Source: CAVZCC01 sp963773765 (GTDB taxonomy: Bacteria > Actinomycetota > Acidimicrobiia > Acidimicrobiales > Microtrichaceae). From it: a stretch of DNA of 64,000 nucleotides. This document shows positions 17,154-28,138 of this stretch, in pieces. Under the pieces are notes generated by a model. That model had not been told where the DNA came from. It saw only the letters and a list, made by a program, of their open reading frames with translations, and ran no database searches. The DNA is taken from assembly GCA_963773765.1 (NCBI GenBank), contig CAVZCC010000006.1, positions 1 to 64,000 of the forward strand. Reading direction: 5' to 3'. The translations under genes were made by a program, and so were the position numbers. The stretch's first letter is position 1; every line of letters begins with the position of its first letter.

Positions 17154-18869
17154 TCAGGACCGGGCCCGGGCCCTGGCGTCGCGGCCCTCGGCCCGGCGGT
17201 CGCGCAGCCGTTGGCCGCGGCTCCACTCCATGGGGTCGAAGCCGTCGGGGTCCGGTGGGATCGACGCCGGATCCGCCAGCACGGTGCCCAGCATCATCTC
17301 CACCAGCAGCGGCCGGTCCAGGATCTCCCCCGCGCACGTCACGCCACCGACCATGGTCCCGGCCACGCCATGGCCCGACGCGGTGTTGGCGCCCACCAGC
17401 CACAACCCGTCGATCTCGGTGCGGTGCTGGGGTCGGTTGGTGCCGGACTGCTCCGGCGAGTGGACGTAGCCGTAGCTGGTGCCGCCGGTGGAGCGGGTGT
17501 AGCGCTCCTGGGACAGCGGCGTGGCGGTCTCCACGTGCACCATGTGGTCACGCAGGTGCTCGCCGCCCAGCTGGTCGGCCAGCACCCGCTCGGCGGCGGC
17601 GATCAGCGCGTCGGTCAGCTGCCGCTTGCGTTCCCGGTAGCGGTCGTTGCGGCGGTAGGTGCCGCCCCCGCCCGGTGACTCCTCCACGCCCCACCACGCC
17701 AGGCCCCGCGGCGCCAGCGTCATGATCTGCAGGTTGGTCTGTCCCGCCGGGCACAGGTGGGCGTTGGCGGGGTCCTTCCGTGACGCCATGGCGACGTAGG
17801 CGAACACGTCCGGTCCCTCCAGCTCGCCGGCGTCGAGCCCCTCGTACAGGCCGTCGGTCTCGTAGCTGGGGAACACGAAGTAGTTGGTGTTGGGGCCGCC
17901 GGTGAGGTCCAGGTCCACCACCAGGTACACGCACACCAGGCCCAGGGTCATCTCCGCCTCCCGGGTCCAGCGCACCGTGGCCGGGTCCCAGTGCTCCTCG
18001 CCCACCAACCCGAACACGGTGCGGGCGTGGTCCGCGTTGGAGATCACCAGGTCCGCGGAGATGGTGGAGCCGTCCTCCAGCACCACACCGGTGGCCCGTC
18101 GCCCCTCCACCACGATCCGCTGCACCGGGGCCAGGGTGCGGACCTCGCCGCCGTGGGCCTCGATGACCTGGATGAGCCGGGCCGGGATCATCTGGCCGCC
18201 GCCCTCGGGGTAGTAGGCGCCCCGCATGTAGTGGTCGATGATGGCGGCGTGCATGGCCACCGCCGTCTGGCGGGGACCGCCCGCGTACAACCCGGACCAG
18301 TGGTCCAGCACCGCCCGGCACCGCTGGGACAGCTCGCCCTCCTCGAACAGCTCCGACAGGGGCCGGAACGCCCACCGGTCGAACGTCGGGGTCTCCGCCC
18401 CGGGGATGGACCGGGCCCGGCCCTCCTCCGCCACCGACTCCAGCGTGCCGACGACCCGTTCGATGCCGGCCCGCTCGTCCGGGAACGCCTCCACCAGGCG
18501 GTCGCGGTAGCGGTCCCAGCCGGCGGGGACCACGAACTCCAGGTCCGGGAAGTGCAGCGTGTCGAACCCGTCGGGGTCCAGCGGCAGGAACCGCATCCGC
18601 TCTCCCATCCCCAACCCGCCGAAGATGGTGGGGAACAGCCCGCCCGGCCCGCAGTCGCCGATGTAGTGCACGCCCACGTCGAACTCGAACTCGGCCATCG
18701 TGTCGTCCTCGCCACGGTGGTGGCGCCGGAACACCTGGGTGTTGCCACCGGCCAGGTCGTGGGCCTCCAGCACCAGCACCCGCCGCCCCGCCGCGGCCAG
18801 GCACGCCGCCGCGGTCAGGCCGCCCGGGCCGGAGCCCACCACCACCACGTCCCACGTCTCGTCCGTCAT
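17154..18869 (-). CDS. Phytoene desaturase/retinol saturase-like FAD oxidoreductase
   Basis: The 571-aa protein opens with the dinucleotide-binding motif VVVVGSGPGGLTAA, followed by a second-strand Glu (VLEAHDLAGGN). In the middle it has GGGQMIPARLIQVIEAHGGE, typical of the CrtI/RetSat family that saturates, desaturates or isomerises isoprenoid chains. The C-terminal FAD motif is GLWLVGANTASGHGVAGTM. No carotenoid genes are nearby, so the substrate is uncertain. ATG 18869 has GGGAGG upstream; the longer frame to 19136 overlaps the promoter of the divergent MBL gene. Confidence 0.88.
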   Translation of the reverse strand: MTDETWDVVVVGSGPGGLTAAACLAAAGRRVLVLEAHDLAGGNTQVFRRHHRGEDDTMAEFEFDVGVHYIGDCGPGGLFPTIFGGLGMGERMRFLPLDPDGFDTLHFPDLEFVVPAGWDRYRDRLVEAFPDERAGIERVVGTLESVAEEGRARSIPGAETPTFDRWAFRPLSELFEEGELSQRCRAVLDHWSGLYAGGPRQTAVAMHAAIIDHYMRGAYYPEGGGQMIPARLIQVIEAHGGEVRTLAPVQRIVVEGRRATGVVLEDGSTISADLVISNADHARTVFGLVGEEHWDPATVRWTREAEMTLGLVCVYLVVDLDLTGGPNTNYFVFPSYETDGLYEGLDAGELEGPDVFAYVAMASRKDPANAHLCPAGQTNLQIMTLAPRGLAWWGVEESPGGGGTYRRNDRYRERKRQLTDALIAAAERVLADQLGGEHLRDHMVHVETATPLSQERYTRSTGGTSYGYVHSPEQSGTNRPQHRTEIDGLWLVGANTASGHGVAGTMVGGVTCAGEILDRPLLVEMMLGTVLADPASIPPDPDGFDPMEWSRGQRLRDRRAEGRDARARARS

Positions 18870-18999
18870 CGTCGTCCTCCCCGGACCCGTCGACCGCTCC
18901 GGACGAGTCTCGCCCATGGGGCCCGATCGGTGCGGCGGCCATGCGGCCGTGCGCCGGTGACCGTGCCGGGCATGGCGACGATCGTTGCGGCCAGGGCCG

Positions 19000-19005
19000 T
19001 AGCGT
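19000..19005 (+). promoter_or_regulatory. Leaderless -10 box of MBL hydrolase gene
   Basis: TAGCGT ends 6 bases before the GTG at 19012. Confidence 0.6.
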
Positions 19006-19011
19006 CGGGTC

Positions 19012-19911
19012 GTGGTCCCGATCCCGTTCCTGACCGACTTCGACCCCCGGTACGGCGAGTGCGTGGAGGTGGCCCCCGGCATCCGCCGGGTGGTGGCCGA
19101 CAACCCGTCGAAGTTCACCGCGTGGGGGACCGGCACCTACATCGTCGGCCGGGGCCGCGTCGCCGTCATCGACCCCGGACCCGCGCTCGACGCCCACGTG
19201 GACGCCGTGCTGGCCGCGGTGGCGGGGGAGACCGTCACGCACCTGCTCATCACCCACACCCACGCCGACCACTCCCCGGCGGCCGCCGCGCTCCGGGAGC
19301 GCACCGGCGCGCCGACCTACGGCTTCGGTCCCCACCCCGCCGGGGCCGACGCGGAGTCGGAGGAGCACGGCGACCTGGACTTCGTCCCCGACGTGGCCGT
19401 GCGCGACGGCGACGTGATCACCGGCGACGGGTTCGCCTTCGAGTGCCTCCACACCCCCGGCCACATCTCCAACCACGTCTGCTACGCAGAGCGGACGACC
19501 GGGTCGCTGTTCCCCGGCGACCACGTGATGGGGTGGTCCACCACGGTGATCTCGCCCCCCGACGGGCGGATCGCCGACTACCTGGCCAACCTGCGCCGGC
19601 TCCTGGGCCGCGACGAGTCGGTGTACTACCCGACCCACGGCCCGCCCATCACCGACCCGGAGCCGTTCGTGGCCGCGCTCGTCGAGCACCGCCTGGAGCG
19701 GGAACGCCAGATCCTGGACCAGCTGTCCGACGGGCCCCGGACCATCCCGGAGGTCGTGGCCGTCCTCTACGCGGACGTGCGCCCGGAACTGCACGAGCCC
19801 GCGGGCCGGTCCGTGCACGCCCACCTCGTGGCGCTCACCGAGGCGGGCGCGGTGGCCGGACCGGACGCGGACGACCGCTACCGACTCGCCGCCCCGCACC
19901 TGGCAGGCTGA
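19012..19911 (+). CDS. MBL-fold metallo-hydrolase (LACTB2-like)
   Basis: The 299-aa protein has the metallo-beta-lactamase metal motif HTHADHS near residue 82, then HTPGH with the next His ligand, PGDH with the bridging Asp, and a late THGPP His. A C-terminal winged-helix-like segment (LEHRLERERQILDQL, then IPEVVAVLY) is the feature of the LACTB2 and glyoxalase-II-like branch. The substrate could be a nucleic acid or a thioester. The gene is followed after 4 bases by the SRPBCC gene and probably shares its mRNA. Confidence 0.9.
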   Translation: MVPIPFLTDFDPRYGECVEVAPGIRRVVADNPSKFTAWGTGTYIVGRGRVAVIDPGPALDAHVDAVLAAVAGETVTHLLITHTHADHSPAAAALRERTGAPTYGFGPHPAGADAESEEHGDLDFVPDVAVRDGDVITGDGFAFECLHTPGHISNHVCYAERTTGSLFPGDHVMGWSTTVISPPDGRIADYLANLRRLLGRDESVYYPTHGPPITDPEPFVAALVEHRLERERQILDQLSDGPRTIPEVVAVLYADVRPELHEPAGRSVHAHLVALTEAGAVAGPDADDRYRLAAPHLAG

Positions 19912-19915
19912 CCCC

Positions 19916-20419
19916 ATGCGCATCGCGGACGGCCCCGAGGTGACGGTCGAGGCCGCGGTGGCGGCACCCCCCGCCACCGTCTGGGCCCTGGTGACCGACA
20001 TCGACGTGCCGGCCCGCTTCTCGCCCGAGTTCCAGGGAGCGGACTGGCTGGACGGGGCGACCGGGCCCGCCCTCGGTGCCCGGTTCACCGGTCGCAACCA
20101 CCATGCCCGCATGGGCGGCTGGAGCGTGACGTGCACCGTGGTGGCCCTCGAGCCTGGCCGCTGCTTCGGGTGGGACGTCGGTGATCCGGACGAGCCGCTC
20201 GCCAGCTGGCGCTTCGACCTGGAGCCCGTCGACGGCGGTGCCGCCACCCGCCTGCGCCAGTGGGCGCGGATGGGGACCGGTCGCTCCAACATGACACCGC
20301 TGATCGAGGCCCATCCCGACCGGGAGGAACAGATCGTGGCCTCCCGCCTGGAGCAATGGCGTGCCGGGATGCAGGCGACGGTCGACGGGATCAGGGACCT
20401 GGCCGAGCGCCCGCGCTGA
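19916..20419 (+). CDS. SRPBCC (START-like) family protein
   Basis: The 167-aa protein matches the polyketide cyclase/dehydrase-type lipid-binding fold: VTVEAAVAAPPATVWALVTDIDVPARFSPEF at the N-terminus and a C-terminal helix (RLEQWRAGMQATVDGI). Such proteins bind hydrophobic ligands or act as cyclases; the ligand is unknown. It begins 4 bases after the MBL gene. CAGGCT lies 6 bases before its ATG, so it may also be transcribed on its own. Confidence 0.85.
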   Translation: MRIADGPEVTVEAAVAAPPATVWALVTDIDVPARFSPEFQGADWLDGATGPALGARFTGRNHHARMGGWSVTCTVVALEPGRCFGWDVGDPDEPLASWRFDLEPVDGGAATRLRQWARMGTGRSNMTPLIEAHPDREEQIVASRLEQWRAGMQATVDGIRDLAERPR

Positions 20420-20532
20420 CGGGGGCGACGCCTGACTGCTTGAGGGTGCAAGATCATGGGGTGGAGACCGTTCCGGCGGGCCACCTGCCCGACCGGACGT
20501 CGACGGTCTTCCCCGATCCGAGGGGAGTCTCG

Positions 20533-21369
20533 ATGGGATGGTGGATCGCACTGGGCGTGGCCGTGGTCGTCCTGGGGTACCTGGCCCTGTCGATCAAGGT
20601 GGTCAAGGAGTACGAGCGGGGCGTGGTGTTCCTGTTCGGGAAGATCCGCACGGTCCGGGCCCCGGGGCTGCGGTTCGTGCCGGCCATCGCCGAGCGCATG
20701 GTCCGGGTCAGCCTGCAGGTCACCACGATCGACATCCCGGCCCGGGAGCTGATCACGAGCGACAGCGTCACCGTCCAGGTGAACGCGGTCGCGTGGTACC
20801 GGGTGGTGGACCCGGTCAAGGCCCTGGTCCAGGTCCGCGACTACGGCTTCGCCATCGCCGAACTGGCCAACGCGACCCTGCTCTCCGCACTGCGTGAGGT
20901 CCCCCTCGACTCGCTGCTGCGCCACCGGGAGGAGATCCAGGAACGGCTCACGTTCATGATGGAGCAGACCACCGAGCCCTGGGGCCTCTGCGTCACCCTG
21001 GTGGAGGTGCGCGATGTCCTGCTCCCGGAGAGCATGCGGCGGGCCATGGCCCGGGAGGCCGAGGCCGAGCGTGAGCGTCGGGCCAAGATCGTGAGCGCAC
21101 AGGGCGAGTTGGAGGCGGCCACCGCGTTGGGACAGGCCGCGGCGTTGCTGGAGGTGAACCCGTCCGCGCTCCGCCTGCGGGAGTTGGCCACGCTGCTGGA
21201 GATCGCGGCGGAGAAGAACTCCACGATCATCTTCCCGCTCCCCACCGAGCTGCAGCGTCTCGCCGGTGCGTTGGCCGATCGGCTGGAGGGCGAGGTGGGC
21301 GCCGGCCCGGACGTGGTGCCGCCCACCGTGCCGCTGGTGGCCTCGCCGCAGCGGGCGACCGGCACCTGA
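20533..21369 (+). CDS. Slipin/stomatin-like SPFH membrane protein
   Basis: The 278-aa protein has one N-terminal membrane helix (residues 2-20), then the band-7 domain: VKEYERGVVFLFGKIRTVRAPGLRF, VTTIDIPARELITSDSVTVQVNAVAWYRV and the helical REAEAERERRAKIVSAQGE segment. Slipins form membrane scaffolds and often pair with an NfeD-like partner, none of which is seen nearby. The ATG has an AGGGGAG Shine-Dalgarno sequence. The 113-base gap upstream shows no gene. Confidence 0.92.
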   Translation: MGWWIALGVAVVVLGYLALSIKVVKEYERGVVFLFGKIRTVRAPGLRFVPAIAERMVRVSLQVTTIDIPARELITSDSVTVQVNAVAWYRVVDPVKALVQVRDYGFAIAELANATLLSALREVPLDSLLRHREEIQERLTFMMEQTTEPWGLCVTLVEVRDVLLPESMRRAMAREAEAERERRAKIVSAQGELEAATALGQAAALLEVNPSALRLRELATLLEIAAEKNSTIIFPLPTELQRLAGALADRLEGEVGAGPDVVPPTVPLVASPQRATGT

Positions 21370-21418
21370 CACGGCGTGGGGTTCGCTTGTGGTCCGCCGC
21401 TGCGCCACGATCTCCGGA

Positions 21419-21847
21419 ATGGAACACGAGACGTCGGTGCACATCGAGGCCAAGCCCAAGCGGGTCTGGGAGGCCCTCATGGACATCGAGTCGTGGCCGG
21501 AGTGGACCGCCTCCATGACCTGGCTGAAGCGGGTGGAGGACGGACCGCTGCAGGACGGCAGCGACGTCCAGATCAAGCAGCCTCGGCTGCGGGCCACCGT
21601 GTGGACGGTGACCGACCTGGTCCCGGGGGAGCGCTTCACGTGGCGCAACTCGGGGGCGGGCGTGACCACCGAGGCGGACCACGAACTGGTCGCCACCCCG
21701 GACGGGACCACGGTCACGCTGCGCATCCGCCAGTCCGGCTGGCTGTCCGGCGTCAGCGGGTTCCTGGGCGGATCCGCCATCCGGCGCTACATGGACATGG
21801 AGGCCGCGGGCCTGAAGGCCCGGTGCGAGGGGACGCTGGGGCGGTAG
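21419..21847 (+). CDS. SRPBCC family protein (polyketide cyclase/dehydrase-like)
   Basis: The 142-aa product shows the START-like fold: SVHIEAKPKRVWEALMDIESWPEWTASM, then LVPGERFTWR and a C-terminal helix with MDMEAAGLKARCEG. It lacks recognisable catalytic residues and its ligand is unknown. It is a second, only distantly related member in the window besides the one at 19916. Confidence 0.85.
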   Translation: MEHETSVHIEAKPKRVWEALMDIESWPEWTASMTWLKRVEDGPLQDGSDVQIKQPRLRATVWTVTDLVPGERFTWRNSGAGVTTEADHELVATPDGTTVTLRIRQSGWLSGVSGFLGGSAIRRYMDMEAAGLKARCEGTLGR

Positions 21848-21864
21848 GCCCGGCGCCGCCCCCC

Positions 21865-22287
21865 TCAGCCCGGGAGCATCCCGTAGGCGTGGTCGGGGGA
21901 GAGGCGCAGCACCGTCCGCCGGTCGGTGACCATGGCGGCCCGGTAGTCGTCCCAGTCGTCGTGCTCGCCCACCATGGCCCGGTACAGGTCCACCAGCTCG
22001 TCCACGGTTGCATCGCCGGGGTCCGCGGCCACGGGGGCCAGCGTGACGGGGCCCTCCAGTACGGCGTAGGCGTAGAAGTCCTCCTGGGTCACGTGCAGCG
22101 CGGCCCACGGGGTGCGGGCCAGGTTGTGGTACTTGGCCCGGTCCGCGGTGATGGACACCCGCACCGTGCCGGCGCCGTCCACCGCGTGCATCACGTTGGA
22201 CAGCTGCGGCCGGCCGTTGCGGCGCAGGGTGACCAGCACGGACTGCCGGTGGCGGCGGGCGAACTCCAGGGCCTGGTTCAGTTCCAT
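21865..22287 (-). CDS. PPOX-class (split-barrel) F420/FMN-dependent protein
   Basis: The 140-aa protein has the pyridoxamine-phosphate-oxidase-like fold: SVLVTLRRNGRPQLSNVMHAV, VRVSITADRAKYHNLARTPWAALHV and a C-terminal RTVLRLSPDHAYGM. The DRAKYHNL motif is typical of F420-dependent members in actinobacteria, which reduce biliverdin or other ligands. The cofactor choice is inferred. It is convergent with the SRPBCC gene and divergent from the kdp operon. Confidence 0.85.
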   Translation of the reverse strand: MELNQALEFARRHRQSVLVTLRRNGRPQLSNVMHAVDGAGTVRVSITADRAKYHNLARTPWAALHVTQEDFYAYAVLEGPVTLAPVAADPGDATVDELVDLYRAMVGEHDDWDDYRAAMVTDRRTVLRLSPDHAYGMLPG

Positions 22288-22369
22288 GACGAGGTGAACG
22301 CCGCCGCCGCCACGATGTTCCTGGTGCGGCGTTCCTCGTCGCGGCCGCGCCAAGTTCGCCGGCCGGGGC

Positions 22370-22388
22370 CGTCAAGGAGGCGTCAAGG
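22370..22388 (+). promoter_or_regulatory. Direct repeat upstream of the kdp operon, candidate KdpE site
   Basis: Two perfect copies of CGTCAAGG start 11 bases apart, one helical turn, with AGG between them. They lie about 40-58 bases before the predicted transcription start of the first kdp gene, a position suited to a dimeric activator. KdpE is encoded in the same operon, so autoregulation is a reasonable inference but is not shown. Confidence 0.45.
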
Positions 22389-22414
22389 CCGACGACAGGG
22401 CGGTCCAACGGGCG

Positions 22415-22420
22415 TAGAAC
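22415..22420 (+). promoter_or_regulatory. Leaderless -10 box of the kdp operon
   Basis: TAGAAC ends 7 bases before the ATG at 22428. It departs from TANNNT at the last base. Confidence 0.45.
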
Positions 22421-22427
22421 GAGTCAC

Positions 22428-23159
22428 ATGGATCGGAACAACGACGGACTGGCGATCGGGGCGGGCGTGCTCGGCACCCTGGTGGTGGCCGGGCTCCTGG
22501 CCCCGTTCCGCGCCGACATGGACAACGCGAACGTCGCCCTCCTGCTGGCCCTGGTGGTCATCGGGGCGGCGTCGCTGGGCGGTCGCCGGGCCGGCATGGT
22601 CACCGGCGCCGTCGCCGCCCTCTCCTTCAACTACCTCCACACCACGCCGTACATGTCCCTGCGCATCGACGGCACCCAGGACGTGGTCACCTTCGTGCTC
22701 CTGATCGTGGTGGGCGTGGTCGCCGGACAGCTCGCCCACGTCTCCGCCCGTCGGGGGCGGGAGGCCCGCCAGCGGGCCATGGGGATCGAGGGGTTGCACG
22801 AACTGGCCCAGCTGACCTCCAGGGGCGCCTCGGCCGACGTGCTGGTCGACCGCTCGGAGGCCTACCTGGTGGCCGAACTGGGCCTGGACTCCTGCCGGTT
22901 CGTGCAGGGCGACGCCCAGGCGCCGCCGGACCTGGACCACCGCGGCGTGATCGACGGGCCGCTCCGCCACGGCCCGGGCGGGTTCGAACTGCCCGAGGGC
23001 GGGGTGTCGCTCCCGGTGTTCGACCGTGTCGGGGCCGTCCACGGCCGGTTCGTCCTGGTCCCGCACCCGGGCCGCGGCGTCTCCCTGGTGGACCGCAAGC
23101 TGGCCGTGCTGGTGGCCGACGTCGTCGGCCCCGCGCTGTCCCACAGCGACATCCCGTGA
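22428..23159 (+). CDS. DUF4118 membrane sensor-like protein, kinase-less KdpD relative
   Basis: The 243-aa protein has three or four membrane helices in its first 105 residues with the DUF4118 loop (FNYLHTTPYMSLRI) that is otherwise found in the middle of KdpD sensor kinases. A GAF-like soluble domain follows (residues 115-243). It has no histidine-kinase core. The matching segment of KdpD downstream reads NFFFVPPYRTLTV, so the two are clearly related. Its position as first gene of the kdp operon suggests it modulates KdpD or the pump. Confidence 0.85.
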   Translation: MDRNNDGLAIGAGVLGTLVVAGLLAPFRADMDNANVALLLALVVIGAASLGGRRAGMVTGAVAALSFNYLHTTPYMSLRIDGTQDVVTFVLLIVVGVVAGQLAHVSARRGREARQRAMGIEGLHELAQLTSRGASADVLVDRSEAYLVAELGLDSCRFVQGDAQAPPDLDHRGVIDGPLRHGPGGFELPEGGVSLPVFDRVGAVHGRFVLVPHPGRGVSLVDRKLAVLVADVVGPALSHSDIP

Positions 23160-23250
23160 CGCCGCGCCCCCGGCGCCCACGGCTCGCCGCCCACCCCGTC
23201 CAGAACCAACCCGCACGAGAGGACCGCCCCCACATGAAGGACTGCCCCGC

Positions 23251-23481
23251 ATGAAAGACCTGATCGTGATCGTCATGACGGTCGCCTTCTTCGCCCTGGC
23301 CGTCGGCTACGTCGCCCTGTGCAACCGGATCATCGGCCCGGACACCTTCGAGGGTGACACCACCGACACCGGCGATGCCGACCTGGGCGATGCCGACCTG
23401 GGCGACACCGACATCGGCGGCGACGCCGACATCGGCGGCGACGCCGGCGACCGGCCCGGCCCGGTGGAGGTGACCGCATGA
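23251..23481 (+). CDS. 76-aa membrane peptide with acidic repeat tail, kdp operon
   Basis: One membrane helix (residues 3-26, [18 protein letters not shown]) is followed by CNRIIGPD and then about 30 residues of Gly-Asp-Ala-Asp-Leu/Ile repeats carrying many Asp. Small proteins with this helix occur upstream of kdpF in other actinobacterial kdp operons. An Asp-rich tail could bind cations, which is speculation. The stop overlaps the kdpF start by four bases (ATGA). A similar ATG is found 18 bases upstream but out of frame. Confidence 0.75.
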   Translation: MKDLIVIVMTVAFFALAVGYVALCNRIIGPDTFEGDTTDTGDADLGDADLGDTDIGGDADIGGDAGDRPGPVEVTA

Positions 23482-23579
23482 TCGCCTTCCTGCAGTGGCA
23501 GGACGCCCTGGGCCTCGCCATCGCCGCCCTCGCCGTCGGCTACCTGATCTTCGTGCTGATCTTCCCGGAGCGCTTCTGA
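23478..23579 (+). CDS. kdpF: KdpF, small subunit of the potassium-transporting ATPase
   Basis: A 33-aa single-helix peptide ([19 protein letters not shown]) ending in the typical FPERF, equivalent to the Y-L-x-x-L-x-x-PERF ending of KdpF. KdpF stabilises the KdpABC complex in the membrane. Its start overlaps the stop of the preceding gene and its stop overlaps the kdpA start (TGATG), so the operon is translationally coupled. Confidence 0.88.
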   Translation: MIAFLQWQDALGLAIAALAVGYLIFVLIFPERF

Positions 23580-25370
23580 TGTCCGCCCAAGGCCTGGTCC
23601 AACTCTTCCTGCTGCTCCTCGCCCTCGGCCTGACCGTCCCCCCGCTGGGGCGGTACATGGCCAAGGTGTACGGCACGGCCGACGGGCCCGACGGCGGGCC
23701 GGCGCCGGCGCCCCTCGACCGGGTCTTCCTGCCCGTGGAGCGCCTGATCTACCGGATCATCGGCGTCAACCCCCGCAAGGAGCAGCGCTGGAACGTCTAC
23801 GCGGTGTCGCTCCTGGCCTTCTCGGTGCTGAGCCTGCTGCTGACCTACCTGGTGCTGCGGGTCCAGGGCTCCCTGCCGGTCAACCCGACCGACCGTCCGG
23901 GCGTGCCGGAGTACGGGGCCTGGAACGCCGCGGTCAGCTTCATGACCAACACCAACTGGCAGTGGTACTCCGGTGAGGGCGCCATCAGCCACCTGTCCCA
24001 GATGGTCGCCCTGGCCGTGCAGAACTTCGTCTCCGCCGCGGCCGGCATGGCGATCGCGGTGGCCATCATCCGGGGCATCCTCCGCCGGCGGGGCCGCACC
24101 CTGGGCAACTTCTGGGTGGACCTGGTGCGGGGCGGGCTCCGCGTCCTGCTCCCCATCTCCCTGGTCGCAGCGGTGGTGCTCATGGGCTTCGGCGTGGTGC
24201 AGAACCTGTCCGGCGACACCATGGCCACCACGATCGACCGGTCGGTGACCGCCACGGTCACCGACGAGGCCGGCAGGGAGACCACCACGCCGGTCACCGA
24301 GCAGGCCATCCCCGGTGGCCCGGTCGCGGGCGCAGATCGCCATCAAGCAGGTCGGCTCCAACGGCGGCGGCTTCTTCAACGCCAACTCGTCCCACCCGTT
24401 CGAGAGCCCGAACGGCTGGACCAACTTCATCGAGCTCTACCTCATCCTGCTCATCCCCCTGGCCTTCCCGGTCATGTTCGGCCGGATGCTGCGCCAGCCC
24501 AAGCAGGGCTGGGTGCTGCTGGGCGTGATGACGCTGCTGCTGCTGACGGTCATGTTCCTGACGTCGTTCATGGAGACCGGCGGCAACCCGGCCGTGGCGG
24601 CCCTGGGCGTGGACCAGTCGAGCTCGCAGGTGCAGGGCGGCGGGAACATGGAGGGCAAGGACGTGCGCTACGGCGCCAGCACCTGCTCCCAGTGGGCCGC
24701 GGCCACCACCGGCACCTCCAACGGCTCGGTCAACTGCATGCACGACTCCATGACCCCCATGGGCGGCGGCCTGGCCATGCTGCACATGAAGATCGGCGAG
24801 GTCTCGCCGGGCGGGGTGGGCGTCGGGCTGATGGGCATCCTCATCAACGCCCTGCTGGCGGTGTTCATCGCGGGGCTGATGGTCGGGCGCACCCCGGAGT
24901 ACCTGGGCAAGAAGATCCAGGCCGCGGAGATGAAGCTGGTCGTGCTGTACATCGTGGCCATGCCGGTGGCCATGCTCGTCTTCGCCGCCATCAGCGTGGT
25001 GCTGCCCTCCGCGCTGACGTCGCTGCTCAACCCCGGCGCCCACGGGCTGTCCGAGGTGCTCTACGCCTATGCGTCGGCGGCCAACAACAACGGCTCCGCC
25101 TTCGCCGGCCTGAGCGCCGGGACCGACTGGTACACGATCACGCAGGGCTTCTCCATGCTGATCGGCCGGTTCATGTTGATCATCCCGGCCCTGGCCATCG
25201 GCGGTTCGCTGGTGCGCAAGAACCGGACCCCGGCCACCGCCGGCACGTTCCCGACGGACTCCCCGTTGTTCTTCGGACTGCTCACCGGCGTGATCCTGAT
25301 CGTGGCCGGCCTGACCTTCTTCCCCGCCCTCGCCCTGGGCCCGATCGTCGAACAGCTGGGCCTGTCGTGA
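23579..25370 (+). CDS. kdpA: KdpA, potassium-binding channel subunit (one frameshift)
   Basis: The product of about 596 residues is the channel-like subunit that selects potassium. The four pore-like regions are recognisable, for example [11 protein letters not shown] near residue 122 and [17 protein letters not shown] near residue 260. The frame breaks at about 24332, where GGPVA is followed by one extra base and then [12 protein letters not shown]. Removing one G restores a normal-length protein. The start overlaps kdpF. The error lies in a conserved part of a gene with intact partners, so a sequence error is more likely than a pseudogene. Confidence 0.93.
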
Positions 25371-25399
25371 GCGACCGGACCGACCAAGGAGCACCGACC

Positions 25400-27513
<2,114 letters not shown>

Positions 27514-27514
<1 letters not shown>

Positions 27515-28098
27515 TGAACACCTTCCTGCGTCAGCTGCGCCCCGCGGCGCTCTCGCTCCTGGTCTTCACCGTGCTGTTCGGGGTGGCCTACCCGCTCGTG
27601 CTGCTCGGCGTCGGCCAGGTCGCCTTCCACGACACGGCCAACGGCTCCCTGGTGGAGGTGGACGGCGAGGTCGTCGGCTCCGAGGTCATCGGCCAGGGCT
27701 TCGCCGCCCCCGGGTACTTCCACCCCCGGCCCTCCGCGGCCGGCACCGGCTACGACGGCGCCGCCTCCAGCGGCTCCAACCTGGGCCCGACCAACCCGGA
27801 CTACCTGGCCGCGGTGGAGGAACGGGCCGTCGCCTACCGGGAGGAGAACGGCCTGCCCGAGGACGCCCAGGTCCCCGCCGACGCCGTGACCGCGTCGGCC
27901 TCCGGCCTGGACCCGCACATCACCGTGGCCAACGCCCAGCTGCAGGCCCCGCGGGTGGCCGACGCCCGGGGCATGTCCGTGGACGACGTCCTGGCCCTGG
28001 TGCAGGACAACACCGACGAGCGCCCGCTCGGGGTCCTGGGCGATCCCGGGGTCAACGTGCTGCGGCTGAACCTGGCCCTCGACCGGGAAGCGGGCTGA
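27514..28098 (+). CDS. kdpC: KdpC, accessory subunit of the potassium ATPase
   Basis: The 194-aa subunit has one N-terminal membrane helix ([19 protein letters not shown]), then the conserved [16 protein letters not shown] and SASGLDPHI segments of KdpC, which is thought to raise ATP affinity of KdpB. The start overlaps the stop of kdpB (TGATG). The length fits the family. Confidence 0.95.
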
Positions 28099-28138
28099 GG
28101 GTCATGGGCCGCCGGGCCGGCCGGGGCATGCTGGAGAC

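Noticed and set aside
17548..21780. A 1410-codon open frame on the minus strand
   Set aside because: It runs antisense to MBL, SRPBCC and SPFH genes with their clear family motifs, and its composition is that of a GC-rich shadow frame.
23360..23460. Repeat array resembling a small CRISPR or satellite
   Set aside because: The repetition follows codon triplets for Gly-Asp and encodes the acidic tail of a peptide; spacers are absent.
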